Assembly: GCA_037127475.1 (NCBI GenBank)
Contig: CM073762.1
Location: 44,416,390-44,480,389 of the forward strand
Direction of reading: 5' to 3'
Length of the DNA stretch: 64,000 nucleotides
From: Arma custos
Lineage: Eukaryota > Arthropoda > Insecta > Hemiptera > Pentatomidae
Both the position numbers and the translations under genes were made by a program. Of the stretch, positions 45,044 to 55,735 are shown in pieces; the stretch's first letter is position 1; every line of letters begins with the position of its first letter. Below the pieces are notes generated by a model. The model was not told the origin of the DNA. It did no database searches and saw only the letters and a list, made by a program, of their open reading frames with translations.

Positions 45044-45316
45044 CCGTACCATTACAACTCATGAAGGATCTTGGGTTCAGTACATGGTAGAGACTGTATT
45101 GTTTTTTGAACAATGGTTATGCAAGGAGGCAACCTGTCCTAGATCAGGCTCAACCTCCCAGTTTCCCCCTTAATTATGGGAACCCATTAAGGCAGGGTGA
45201 GTACAACAGAATCCATCTATGGCTATTGCCAGATTAAGCAATTTATTAGTTACAACTGGAATAGAACCCAGCACCTACAGAACAAAAAACTCAGTTCTCC
45301 CTAAAACTGAGCAACC
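45044..45316 (-). mobile_element. SINE-A, near full length
   Basis: The plus strand reads ATTACAACTCATGAAGGATC, GGTAGAGACTGTATTG, CAATGGTTATGCAAGGAGGC, AGATCAGGCTCAACCTCCCA, ATGGCTATTGCCAGATTAAG and ends AACTGAGCAACC. The B-box region is degraded. Confidence 0.8.
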
Positions 45317-45805
45317 ATCGGCTGTAGGTTACCTATTTAATCATTTATTAATGCGCGTGCTTTACTTGTGCTTGGCAGCATAGAGGTATGGTCAACCTCC
45401 CATATCTATGTATCTATATAAATATGGAGATATACTGACAGAGGTAGATAGATATATAGATAGATAGAGAGAGAGAGAGAAAATTAATTTTTTTTCAGAG
45501 CGCCTTTTTGTCTAATAAAAGTAAATTTGTGATTAAAAAAATAGATAATATAAAAATTAAATAAAATTAAAAAATTTACTGTCTCAAATATTTTAAGAAA
45601 TCACTGATATTTTACTCTAAACTGACCTCAGTCCAGTGAAAAGTATCAAATATATCATCCCAATATCCTACACGTAACTGAAAACTATGTATAACGAATA
45701 AGGTACGTTGATTACCTTCTGCGATGATGAATCTAATGTATAAGTTCCCGGAGTATTCGTACTAGTCAGAGAAGTACCTATTCTGGGACACTACTACTAA
45801 TAGCT
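45317..45805. other. Unique DNA with (AGAT)/(AG) simple repeat
   Basis: GATAGATAGATAGAGAGAGA at about 45447-45480 is a short compound microsatellite. Nothing else was recognised. Confidence 0.4.
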
Positions 45806-45885
45806 GCTGTACATATCACAACATGATGGAGTACCTCAGGGTCCTTTGATCAGTCCGCCTTTCGGTAATTTATACATTTTTTGCC
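45806..45885 (+). mobile_element. Reverse-transcriptase motif scrap
   Basis: The frame LLYISQHDGVPQGPLISPPF then GNLYIF carries the RT block GVPQGSxLSPxLFNLYI typical of Jockey-superfamily LINEs. It is about 25 residues long and sits in non-coding surroundings. Confidence 0.4.
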
Positions 45886-46925
45886 AGTGTTAAAAAGGTT
45901 GTAACGAGTTTATTTAATTTGTTTTCGCTTATCTAGTCCGACTGGTGCTGCTACCTTTCGGTGCAGACAGAAGGGATTTTGAAGTCCACCATCAGTAATT
46001 CATTTTGTGGTGAGCTATCGTTGCATGTGGATGCATACCTTACGTCAATTTATTGTTTTATTTGGCAAAGAAAAAACCCAAATATTCATTTATCTTTCTT
46101 GGCGGCTCAGCGGTAAGCATTCTATGCTAATGAGTGAATTTTATTGAATAATTTTTTGATTTTTTCTTAAAATTAATTGTTTCCTAATTAATTTTTAGTT
46201 TATTCTGTGCTGTGTTATGGTGCTATGATTGGCTATGTTATGTATCGTCGATGAAGTAATACAAATTCGTTTTTTTTACGTCTTTATTTTGACCTTATAC
46301 CTAAAACGTACAAACCTGGTCAAAAGCTCTATAATTGAACATGATTAAGGTTAATTACACCCATGAATGGTGATATAAAAAAATGTTTAAACAACTAATT
46401 ATTTAAAAAACTATAAAGAATCAAAACAACTTTTTTAAATTATTGATTATGACCTTAAATTGACCAATAGGAATCAGGTGAAAATAAGACAGAATAAACA
46501 ACAAAATACAACTAACAGCTTCAGTAGCTAACTTGTCCGACAGGAGAGTCAGGGGTATTGGTCCAATATAGAAACAAGACAAATGGCTAAGACAAATTCT
46601 TGCTAAGGACAAGAAATACTAAGATGAAATAGAGGAGTTTCCAAGTATTTCCAATTAAGGACATGGAGAAGGGCCTATTATAGAACCTCCCTGCTTTCGA
46701 CATCTTGCCGATCCTCTGCCCTCCTAATTCATCCCTTTTATTATAGCCCTATATTTTTCCAATCTGAGGATTCTCTGTGTGTTATTGCTACGAACATAAG
46801 GAACAACAGTACCCAACACCCAATTAGTAACTTAATAAAATTAGCAAAGTTCATCAAAATAGTACATCCAATAAATGGTTAATTATTTAAATTAATGTGT
46901 AAAAAAAAAAATATTATAGTTTCTT
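45886..46925. other. Unique AT-rich DNA
   Basis: 46466-46510 repeats the small dispersed sequence of 37.78 kb (GAATCAGGTGAAAATAAGAC). A GGCTCAGCGGTAAGCATTCT string near 46105 looks tRNA-head-like but has no B box. Confidence 0.35.
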
Positions 46926-46927
46926 TA

Positions 46928-47187
46928 TTCGATTAATCCCACTTTATGCTGATATGATTCATCGGACGATGCTACAGTGGGAGTTCAAAATTTTTCCTAT
47001 TCAGGTATAATTAGAATAGAGATATTTAACGAGTACCTGACACCGCAAAGGCTTGGACCGCCATTTTAAGCTCCATCCGAAGGATGGAATAACCAAGAAT
47101 TTTTACTGCCTTTAAAACCTCCTAAGGCCGGCCTGATAATCCGTGCCATAGAAGGTTGCTATTTTAACCACTACACCACAGGTCCTT
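46928..47187 (-). mobile_element. SINE-B, near full length
   Basis: The plus strand reads CCCACTTTATGCTGATATGA, TCGGACGATGCTACAGTGGG, TTTAACGAGTACCTGACACC, TCCATCCGAAGGATGG and ends TTTTAACCACTACACCACAG. The GACGTTAAATGAAC 3' end is altered. Confidence 0.75.
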
Positions 47188-47532
47188 GGTTATTAATGTT
47201 AAATACACTTCATCATCACATCATCGAGCTTTTGGATCAATCCAAATTGTCTGTTTTTGAGAAATTGTATAAATAAAGTATAATACAAAAGAAAAACTAA
47301 CCTGCTACCAAAGTTCTTACTTTATTTAACTAAGGAAAATATATTTTTTAATAAAGTAGGTAATTAAACATTAATTGTAAAGACCACAATCAGATAAGCT
47401 ATTATTTAATCCTATAAGTTTATTATTCTAACAATACACAATTAATTAGAATCCAGCAGCTTGCATCTGCAGCTTCTGTTCACTTATGCAAGTGGATAAA
47501 TTGAATTTTTGTACAAAATGAATTCATTGAAA
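47188..47532. other. Unique AT-rich DNA
   Basis: No feature was recognised. Confidence 0.35.
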
Positions 47533-47660
47533 GAGGAATCGTGTCATTCTTGTAGTGTGTAAGTGGTTAAGTCGGGCATTGGCTTGAAATGGAGTTATTG
47601 CTTATATCATAACTCTATTTCAAGCCAAAAACTACGAAAATGACACTATTCCACTTCCCT
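47533..47660. mobile_element. Foldback MITE (family C), complete hairpin
   Basis: GGCTTGAAATGGAGTTAT pairs with ATAACTCTATTTCAAGCC around an ~11-nt loop, and the outer GGAATCGTGTCATTCTTGTA pairs with TACGAAAATGACACTATTCC. The left arm has about 25 extra nt between inner and outer stems. Other copies lie at 1.97 kb and 52.55 kb. Confidence 0.65.
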
Positions 47661-48230
47661 CAATACATTTAACTTATCCGGGACAAAATTCGACCTAGCC
47701 ACTTATTCACAGGGTCTGCAGTATAATACCATCAACAAAGATTGAACAAACAGTTAAATCACTACCAAGTCGCGCAATAGAACATTAAAATGAAAGTTCT
47801 TTAGCGAAATGAGATGTATATCCTCTAATATATGTTTTTAGATACCGAAATTCGTAATAAGAGAAAAGTAACACAGCTTACCAAATAGTTTAAGTTGATT
47901 GGATAAATTAAACTCAAAGATAAATAAGGAAATCAAGGCAAAAAAAAGAAATTTGAATCCCATCTTGACAGGCGGAAATATTTCCTTGAGGGAGATGAAT
48001 CTTATAAATGAAGAAGTCTTACAAGGACATCAAAGAAGTATTTGAGGGATTGCACTTTAGGGTAGTGGTGGACCTTAATGGAGAATGTTCAGACCCATGT
48101 ATATATTTTAAAACCGCTCTCACGCGAAGTAATTCGCAACATCTCTTTGATATGAGGTATCACTGGGCGTGAAGTAATAATTTAAAGATAAATCTCCTTC
48201 CTGTGTTCTAAGTTTAACTATCAGTTAAAA
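47661..48230. other. Unique DNA
   Basis: The first ~60 bp downstream of the foldback (CTAGCCACTTATTCACAGGG) also follow the other family C copies, so the element may extend beyond the hairpin. Nothing else was recognised. Confidence 0.35.
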
Positions 48231-48480
48231 CTATTCATCATAGAGTTTTAGAGTTTCTTCATTTATAGATTGTGTAAACTCTTCCATAATTAATTTTAGC
48301 ATGGTAGCTGAATCCCTTGAAATATTACTGAAGGCCTGACAACATTGCGGTTTTCCAGCAAGTTCTCTGAAGTGGATGAGCCTCCGACAAAATCTACAGA
48401 TCTCTTGAGAACAATAGCGAATCAAACCCAGTGCAAGATAAACCCAGCTACTGAGCACAATAATAATTGCAAAAAATAAA
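48231..48480 (-). CDS. Possible terminal exon, unidentified
   Basis: A minus-strand frame of about 80 codons ends in a stop. It begins with a hydrophobic stretch (LFFAIIIVLSSWVYLALGLI), followed by a Cys/Arg-rich segment (EICRFCRRLIHF) and a polar acidic C-terminus (FTQSINEETLKLYDE). An acceptor-like TTATTATTGTGCTCAG precedes SWVYLAL. The composition is less AT-driven than other frames nearby. I recognise no family, no upstream exon can be tied to it, and no ATG opens the frame. It could still be chance. Confidence 0.2.
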
Positions 48481-48689
48481 CTTTAAAAATACAATATTAG
48501 TTTGCCCTTTATTCATTCCATAACCGCACCCAATCAATATAGAGATATGAATTAGGCTTATATATATATTTTTTGTTGATAAAATTGGATTTACCTCATT
48601 CGGTGATTAGGGAAGAGTTAATTGGAAATTAATAATATACGACTAATACATAAAACTAATTGTTAACCTAGGAGACAGTTTTTTAATTT

Positions 48690-49260
48690 TTTTTAAGTTT
48701 ACTTATTTATCTCCCCCCAGAGAGAAACGCTTTATTAGCAGGAAGTGCTGACAAATACATTGAAATGCTAGGTAAGCATACTAATAAGTTTATAATTTAC
48801 ATATCTTAGAAAATACTTTATATTAGAGATTAATTTACTTTATACAAAATAAATGTAGGGTTTTATAACAAAAAATCTTGTATCCTGGATATTTATTCCA
48901 TGGTTTTATCTCAAAATTAAAAATAAAAGGAAAGAAATACTTGATACTGTTTCATTATGACAAATATTACGATTTCAGCGAAGGGACATTATTTAAATAA
49001 ATAAATGTGTTCAGCGATGGCTTTATAAAATTAAATTAAATCATTATTTTTCATTTTATTTTTGTTCTAAATACAGTATTATCATTAGAATTAAATTTAG
49101 TGTTTCTTTATCTCCCCCCCCCCAGAGAAAAATGCTTCATTCACAAGCAGTACTAAATACAATGAATTCCTACACAAGCATATCAATGCTAACAAATTAA
49201 TTAATAAAGACCATAAATAATATTTTATCTTCATTTTATTTATGCTCTAAATTCAATAAT
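48690..49260. repeat. Tandem duplication, ~400-bp offset
   Basis: TTTATCTCCCCCC(CCC)AGAGA...GCTT(T/C)ATT...AAATACA(T/A)TGAA...AAGCATA...AAT occurs at 48708-48785 and 49107-49190. A C run of 6 versus 9 sits in the same place. Similarity fades on both sides. Confidence 0.5.
48721..48771 (+). other. Exon-like 51-bp segment with splice signals
   Basis: TTTATCTCCCCCCAG directly precedes and GTAAGC directly follows 51 bp that are open in one phase (RNALLAGSADKYIEML). A second copy, about 400 bp downstream (from 49126), keeps the pyrimidine tract and CAG but has lost the GTAAGC donor. The length is divisible by three. No flanking exons were found, so this may be a chance arrangement within a small tandem duplication. 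Confidence 0.2.
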
Positions 49261-50019
49261 ACCGATAGTAGGTAAATTAGATTATTTTTTCATTTAGTTT
49301 TCTGTAACTCTTCGATCCAAATGACATTTCAATAACTTATATTACCCTCCAGGCCTTTTCATATATAATAAAAGAAGGAAGACTGTAATTTAAATATAAT
49401 AAAGAAGGAAGAGAATATTGCAACTGAGAAGCAGGGAAATGGAAAACTATGATAGGAGTAATTGAGGAGAGAGAGGGAAAGTGTCATTTAGAAATGAAGA
49501 GATGGCGGAAGCATTTACCCCAGTTCTCCCTTGTTCATATTCATCAGTCGAGAACGTGAAATATGCAGAAGGGGTTGGGAGATATCACGGGGTGGTAACG
49601 GACAGCCCGCCCAAGGTCTGCAAGGTCTTTTATTAAAACAATTTAACAGGGGGCTGTTAAAATCCTCTACTACCACCACGGACAAATCAGATCCTTCCGT
49701 AATGGATTCAAAACCCTGTAAATACAGCTTAGCTTTTATAAAGGAAACAAGTCTGGGAAAAAACGTTTCAATCTCTTCAAGCCACTGTTTCATTGGAACG
49801 TTTATGTTTTGTTTTGTTTTTGTCCCTCTCTACCCGTCCTAAACTAAATTAATGGATTTTCAACTTTTTTTTGTTTGTTTACTAAACACATTCTTGACAA
49901 TAGAGTAATGTAGGATTAAAAAAATCTAATCTATTTCTTATTATCTACTATTTTATTATGAATACTCTTGACCTATCCTTGATCGGAAGTTTTAATTTTC
50001 ATATGGACATATATAAAAA
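49261..50019. other. Unique DNA containing an open GC-richer segment
   Basis: 49515-49842 is open on both strands for about 90-100 codons. See the separate entry. The rest is AT-rich. Confidence 0.35.
49515..49793 (-). CDS. Unidentified open segment
   Basis: The 92-codon minus-strand frame starts at an ATG (MKQWLEEIETFFPRLVSFIK) and reads through DLSVVVVEDFNSPLLNCFNK and PWAGCPLPPRDISQPLLHIS to a stop. The sequence is GC-richer than its flanks and the residue mix is protein-like. The opposite strand is also open over the same span, so the coding strand is undecided. No domain, splice site or neighbour supports a function. Confidence 0.2.
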   Translation of the reverse strand: MKQWLEEIETFFPRLVSFIKAKLYLQGFESITEGSDLSVVVVEDFNSPLLNCFNKRPCRPWAGCPLPPRDISQPLLHISRSRLMNMNKGELG

Positions 50020-50250
50020 AACTGTGACACTACGATAAATGTTTGGTTTTAGTGCATGACATAGACTTTTCTATTATAACGATTATGCAGAGAGATGATT
50101 TTTCCGAACGTGATCAATCATTAAATTCTACTCCCTAATTTAGGCCCCCCTTTACTGAATCTGTGTAACCATGACGTTCTCAAAACTACAGAGAATCAAT
50201 CCAGATTAAATATCCATACTAACAGATTAAAAAAATTATCGCGCTGTGAC
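50020..50250 (-). mobile_element. SINE-A, degraded
   Basis: Seven A residues precede CTGTGACACTACGATAAATG. Then come GACATAGACTTTTCTATTAT, ACGATTATGCAGAGAGATGA, CAGAGAATCAATCCAG and TAACAGATTAAAAAAATTAT. The order of blocks matches SINE-A, but the head is lost. Confidence 0.6.
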
Positions 50251-50404
50251 TTCCCCCGTCACCCCAGTGTATCACTGCCCAGCCACTTCGCACCCATATT
50301 TGATAAATGCTTACATATAACTTAACCGAGAATAGAACTCTGACATATAACTTATAAATTTGTAAACATATTTCGTGTTCTTATTTATTTAACTTCATCT
50401 TAAG

Positions 50405-50628
50405 CAACTATGACTTATCGCATAGTGGTAGACCTAAAGTTTGCCTAATCACGTACAACTAGGATATACATGCTCGAGTCCGCCATTTAACGCCTCCAAC
50501 AATGGACGGCATAACTAAGGATTCTATACTCCCCTAAAAAAATCCTAAGGCTACCTGAGGTGCTAAAACCAGCGACTATGAATATAGAACGTTCTTATGC
50601 TAATCAATTTTAACACCATAGGAGGTGA
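50405..50628 (-). mobile_element. SINE-B-like, strongly degraded
   Basis: The plus strand shows GACGGCATAACTAAGGATTC then CCTAAAAAAATCCTAAGGC, as in inverted SINE-B, with very diverged surroundings. Confidence 0.4.
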
Positions 50629-52155
50629 CGTATAAATATTTTAATTTTCGCCTAATAAAATCGCTTTAACGAATTATTATAAAATCGTTTAACAAAATTA
50701 AACTGTTGATCGAAAGTATAGTTAGTTTGATACTTAAAATTAGAAATTTTTAAATATTTTGAAATAGGGTGGAAAAAATTATGATTAAAATTATTTATTT
50801 CCTATAAATCAAGAAACGTAACATATCTCATGATTCAAGAAATAAAAAATCGGAATTTAACAATACCAATAAACTAACAATAAATACAAAAAATAAGAAG
50901 AATCTAGAATCTAACAAGAAAATAGAAATAAATATAGAAAATATGAATAAATATAGAAAAAATATATATGATAAAAACTACATTTGAATAAATATAAAAA
51001 ATAAATATTTATATAATTATAAAAGATATGTATTATATTATAGTACCTTTTTCATTATTCAATCAAATAAAATTATCACAAACATTGATCTTTTATTGAG
51101 AAAAAAAAAAAAATTAAACTGAATATGAGAAGCCATATTTATTGAAAACCGATTTAATTTTGCCCTTATAAGATGTCGTATAGGGCTCTATTAAAATCTC
51201 TTTATTGAAGCAAGTATGGAAATGCTATGCAGCAGAAGAGGAAAATTGATTTTAGTTCTTAAAAAATATATGTTTTAAAAGCGGAAGTTAAGAAAAAATG
51301 GTTGGAGAAACTGACTCAATTCCTGAAAAAACATGTTAAATATTCGTAAAAAAAATATATAGAGAATTATCGTTCAATTATACACCACAGTATGATCAAT
51401 TAATTTTAAAAATATGAAAATATGTTTAAACATGGGAAACCTGAGAACCTCGAAGAAATTCGATACGAATTTACGAATGTATCGAAAAATATATCTTCCG
51501 CCGTTTTTCTGACATGGATTGAGTGCGAGTCCTAATGGATATTTGACAGGTTTTGGTACATCACTGGACCAATGGTTTTCACAACAGCCAAGCCGTCTGA
51601 TATAATAGTAAAGAAACATGGCTGCCATGTAATGTATTGTACATGAATTTTAAAAACTAAATAAATTTATAAATAAATAGTAAATAAATTTTTAAAAACA
51701 AGTTATATTAGTTGATATTGTTCATATGGTTGTTTCTTTTTCTGCTTTGTTTGTTTCTACTTGACATTTTAATTTCACTCTATTTAATTATTGTAATCTT
51801 ATTTCTGTTATTTTTTCTTTCTTGCAAACTGTTTTTTTTTAAATTGTTATCACTGAGGTAATTCGCAACTTTTTTTTCTCAATAATTCTTTCTCACTAAT
51901 AGTAATAATAACACCAATAATACATAATGATACCCTCTATTAATATACTCTAATACATAATAATACCCTGTTTAGAAACCTATTATTTTATGTTATATTG
52001 TTATTCTAAAGGGACGTCCCAGAATAAATAAGGAATTTATTATTATTATAGTAGGCGCGGTAAAAACAAATATAATAGTGTTTCATATAATTAAAACAAA
52101 TATACAGTAATATTTGAAAATTTTGGAGAAATTTATTGGCTTTAAAAAATATAAA
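50629..52155. other. AT desert
   Basis: Mostly A/T with several AATAAATATAGAAAA-like imperfect repeats at 50.88-51.02 kb. An 84-codon minus-strand frame at 51374-51628 has no domain. Confidence 0.4.
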
Positions 52156-52157
52156 TC

Positions 52158-52427
52158 GTTATGATCCATAAAGGCCACTGGACTCGGTAGGTGATAGATG
52201 ATAGAACTGAACAGCTTCTAAGTCAACAGTTGCATAGGGAGTGATTAGGCCCAGATCATGCTTAACCATGAAGGGTACCCACTTTATATAAGTTGGATGA
52301 GCCCTAGAAGGTTCTTCAGGTCCCACAGATTTGATCTATGGCTGCTAACATATAATTTATCCACCTCAGCTAGATTTGAGCTCGCAACCTACAGTTCAGC
52401 GAATCGTTCTATACACTAAGCTACCCC
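52158..52427 (-). mobile_element. SINE-A, near full length
   Basis: The plus strand reads ATGATCCATAAAGGCCACTG, CAACAGTTGCATAGGGAGTG, GAAGGGTACCCACTTTATAT, TCAGGTCCCACAGATTTGAT, CTATGGCTGCTAACATATAA and ends ATACACTAAGCTACCCC. Confidence 0.78.
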
Positions 52428-52545
52428 GTTCACTAACCCTATAAATAGTAAAATATTGTTTGTAATTTTTTCTTTTTAATTAAGCTATAATATTAAGTTT
52501 ATATTTCCAGTCTCTGTAAATAATCGTATGTCCAGAGAGAGTTAA

Positions 52546-53200
52546 CTGTAAAGAAGAGGAATCGTTTCATTCTCGTAACATTTGGCTTGAAATGGATTTA
52601 TAATATAAGAAATAACTCCATTTATAAAGGAGATAAAAGACGCATTCTAAAAAATACCAAGATATGATGCCAAATTGTCATGGGAGAATGCACACATCAA
52701 GCAGAGATCGAGATCAGCAGATCGGAACAAAAGAAAATAGGAAAGATATTTGGTCCGATACAGGAGAATGAACAATGACGTATAAGTAAAAATACAGAAC
52801 TAAAAAACATCTATCATGCCATTGTCAATATTATAAAACAGACAAGGCAGAGATGGCTTGGGCATGTGGAGAGAATGGAACCAAGCAGACTCCCCAAGAA
52901 AATGCATGAGGAAGACCAGGAGGAAAGCGGAAACGAGGAATACCACGTCTACGGTGGATCGGTGACGTAGAGAAATATCTGAAACTCAAATATGGGAGTG
53001 AGAAGGTGGAGACAGAAGGCGACGGACCGAGAAGTGTGGAGGAGGCTCATCAGGGAGTTCTAGGCTGTGCAAGGACTGTTGCGCCCAGCAGTCAGTAAGT
53101 TAATAACTTCATATAAAACCAATGCCTTACTTAGCCACTTATTCACTAAGATTCGGCTTCTCATTAGAAGAAAAAATTGACTTAACCACTAATTTGACGG
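52546..53200. mobile_element. Foldback MITE (family C) split by a LINE insertion
   Basis: Left outer and inner arms (GGAATCGTTTCATTCTCGTA, TTTGGCTTGAAATGGATTTA) are present at 52559-52608, up to AATAACTCCATTTATAAAGG. The family C downstream sequence (TTAGCCACTTATTCACTAAG) resumes at about 53134. Between them lies the LINE relic at about 52640-53112. The order implies the MITE was there first. Confidence 0.5.
52640..53112 (+). mobile_element. LINE RT C-terminal relic
   Basis: Frames in succession read NIIKQTRQRWLGHVERMEPS then RLPKKMHE, shift, GRPGGKRKRGIPRLRWIGDV, shift, WRQKATDRE(V)WRRLI and GLLRPAVSK. This order is that of the post-RT region of RTE/CR1-like LINEs ((R/K)LRWLGHVxRM, RxRGxPRLRWxxDV, AxDRxxWRRLI). 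At least two frameshifts are present. It is 5'-truncated. Confidence 0.7.
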
Positions 53201-53329
53201 GGCTGCAGATGTATCCTTTTGTATATGTATGTTTCTAACACTTTTATGATGTTCTTCTCTTCTGAAAGTTTTTTTCTTTTTGTTATATAATGGAACTAAA
53301 AGCTTATGAAACGAAAGTAAGAATGGTCA

Positions 53330-53960
53330 AAAATGGTTCTAGTTAAAGTTAAAGGTAACCTATTGGTTACTCAGGCAGGTAGCAAGAGATTCGAAAGAGG
53401 TGGGTCCAAGGACTCAACCTTTGTAAAAGACACTCAGAAAAGATCCGGAAGTAAAAGGTGCGAGTATAAAGAATAAGAAGGCCGGCGAAAGACGCTGGCG
53501 CGGGAGAACAAGAAGACAGCCAGCCCGAACCCCTACCCTTAGCCGTAACCTAGATGTATCCCTGTTTTACCAGATAAGTTTTAAGTTAAGTCCTGAATGT
53601 ATTTTATGGCGATCCTTCTATTACATCTGAATCATTAATCGTACTTAAAATTGTACGAATAAAGTATGTTCATTATAATTTTGGTGCTTACTTAACCTAG
53701 TAGCACTATATATTTATGAATGCTCTATTGATGATTTAACTAATAAGTAAATTGGTAAACATACAACCTACCTCCAGAAAAAAATCCAATTCAGAATTAA
53801 TTAAGGACCTTTAAAGAAATAATAATTTATATATTTTGGGAGAAAAATAATTAATTTATAAATTTAAAAAAAATAATAATTTGAGTGATCATCATCTCTG
53901 GCATCCCAAAATCAATCGAATACATATTTAAAAAAATTTTGTTGTTAATATATAGTGCCT
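53330..53960 (+). repeat. LTR-like dispersed repeat, uninterrupted copy
   Basis: GACTCAACCTTTGTAAAAGA then CACTCAGAAAAGATCCGG, ATGTATTTTATGGCGATCCT, ATAAAGTATGTTCATTATAA and TTTTGGTGCTTACTTAACC, followed by ATCCAATTCAGAATTAATTA and TGGCATCCCAAAATCAATCG, all recur in order at 60.0-61.1 kb. An ATAAAGT...TTTTGGTGCT stretch looks like an LTR polyadenylation region, but no TG/CA ends, primer-binding site or gag/pol is visible. Confidence 0.55.
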
Positions 53961-54084
53961 CATTGTTATTATGTAATTCAATCCCCTTTCATTTTTATCT
54001 CAACTACTTACTACATACATTATTATTCTACCAATATACTACATATACCTTCCTTTCCCCCGTTCTTCCTCTTCCTATCACCTA

Positions 54085-54229
54085 ATCCCGTAAAGCGGTC
54101 ACTCCCTGCTTTGTATGTGAAGAGTCAGCGGCCTTGTGCCCGTTTAAAGAACCCACCTTCAGCGGACTCATACTATGTATTTATTTAAAATACCTCCTGG
54201 TGGGAAAAGTATTATTTCCTTGTATTTCC

Positions 54230-54267
<38 letters not shown>

Positions 54268-54475
54268 TGTATATATATATTGTAAATATTTTTTTGATAT
54301 GAATAAATGGAGATTTGAAAAAACAAAACAAAAAAACTGCATATACGTAACGTCTTAAAATACCGAAAGGTAACAGAAGGCTTTTGTTTATATAGAAGCA
54401 TTTGCAGGTATTTATTGTAAATTTGTATATACATTGTAAATAAAATCTTGGAGGATGTGAAAAAAAAATTACATA
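54085..54475 (+). mobile_element. LINE-like 3' end, family E, with duplicated tail
   Basis: CGGTCACTCCCTGCTTTGTA, GTCAGCGGCCTTGTGCCC and CACCTTCAGCGGACTC match 42.04 kb. A first tail (about 54200-54345: TATTTCCGTGTATATATATA ... ATATTGTAAATA ... GAATAAATGGAGATTTGAAA plus A-rich) precedes a second (AATACCGAAAGGTAACAGAA, AGAAGCATTTGCAGGTATTT, TAAATAAAATCTTGGAGGAT, GTG and nine A). Two 3' ends in tandem suggest a second insertion or tail duplication. An AT microsatellite (54233-54263) lies in the first tail. Confidence 0.55.
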
Positions 54476-54529
54476 TACTGTTATTCTTTACCATATATTA
54501 TTTTAATTTATATGTACCTATCGTGCATA

Positions 54530-54650
54530 TTTAGCCCTGAAGAAGACCTGCAATGTGGGTCGAAACATCAACTTTTCAATAAACAGTCATGCCTATTTAA
54601 GAGATTTGTTTTTACCTACATTCGGAACATATTCTTTATCTAAAATATAT
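54530..54650 (+). mobile_element. Penelope-like arm (copy P5)
   Basis: CTGAAGAA (54537-54544), stem GACCT (54545-54549), loop GCAATGT, stem GGGTC (54557-54561), GAAAC (54562-54566), then CAATAAACAGTCATGCCTAT and a CACATTCGGAACAT-like end similar to the arms at 27.37 and 29.73 kb. Single arm only. Confidence 0.6.
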
Positions 54651-55600
54651 GAATACCACAAACTTAGCAGTACATAAACGCCAAATGCATATTTCATTAC
54701 AGGCGATATACCGTTATGTGCATATACCGTCATATGATTAAACCTGGATTAAAACAGACAATAACTAGATATTTTTCAGGTAGAGATTTATTGTTATTGC
54801 GTAATACATAATATACGACCTGTTACCACATTCCAATACGGACTCCATCGGAACGATCTGCATAAGGACAAATCGGACCTCACTCCAGCTCAAGTGCGCC
54901 AGAGACGGGAGGAGTTGTTAAGAAGGAAATGTAAAAGAAAAAAAAGGTGCTCAGCGGGAAGTCCATTAGTACGAGGAGGCTAGGCTAAACAGCTCTGGGC
55001 TTTTAGAGCCTTCTCAGTCGATACGGTCACCTCGATTTAGCAACTCTAATATCCCGCGTCGCTCCTAGCAAAAAACTTGCCGGAAAAAACACCTTTCGTT
55101 CCTATGGAATATTACCATGTGGGGAAGTCCTACCCCCCCCCCCCCTGCCTTTTTTACACGAGGATCGGAACCTTATTGGCTAAGACAATTTCTCGGGTCC
55201 TCCTATTATTAGCCGACATCGGGGAGGAAGTCTCCGGCTTGATTGATACAGGATTCGGTACCGCCTCATTTCCCTTCAAGAACTAAGAATTAAGGTTCTT
55301 TCCCGAAAGAAGGATGGTGAGGGAGAGTAAAGGAACGAATTTATAAAACTGAAAAGAAATTTGCCTATTTACAAATGAGAAGAAATTTTCGGTTCTCTAC
55401 TATTATCTTAGCTGTAGCGTTAAAAGATAATATATTATAATCGAAAATATTCCAACTTTAAAATACATAAATTTAAAAAAAATATTGAAATTTATGAACT
55501 AAAGATGTCCTTGATTGGCTAAAGATGACCCTTCGGTATTTATACCTCTCTGAATCCGGGGGAGGGGGAGGGAAGAGCCTATGCTTACAGTGATCTCATT
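54651..55600. other. Unique DNA with GC-richer 54.83-55.32 kb
   Basis: An 11-14-base C run lies at about 55132-55144 and a 69-codon frame at 55077-55286 has no recognised domain. No repeats shared with the window were found. Confidence 0.3.
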
Positions 55601-55735
55601 GCAGCCCAGCCAATCAAAAAGCAGCCAATCGAAGCCCAGCCAATCGGACCACTAGAAGAATAGGCTCCGCCCCCGGACCCGAATAGCTATAAGTACAGAA
55701 GGATAGAAAGCGCTTCTCCAGTCTTAAATTAAGCG
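55601..55735 (+). promoter_or_regulatory. Promoter-like block: three CCAAT boxes, GC box, TATA
   Basis: Three copies of AGCCAATC at 55608-55615, 55623-55630 and 55638-55645, an inverted one (GATTGGCT) at 55513-55520, a GC box GGCTCCGCCCCCGG at 55663-55676, and TATAAG at 55688-55693. TCCAGTCTT lies about 30 bp downstream of TATAAG, at an initiator position. The order and spacing are those of an RNA polymerase II core promoter. What follows is a hairpin related to the Penelope-like arms, so the promoter may belong to a mobile element. Confidence 0.5.

Noticed and set aside
54537..54566. Canonical active hammerhead ribozyme
   Set aside because: Extra A between CUGAAGA and stem II, and no clear stem III with a cleavable UH site; only a resemblance is claimed.
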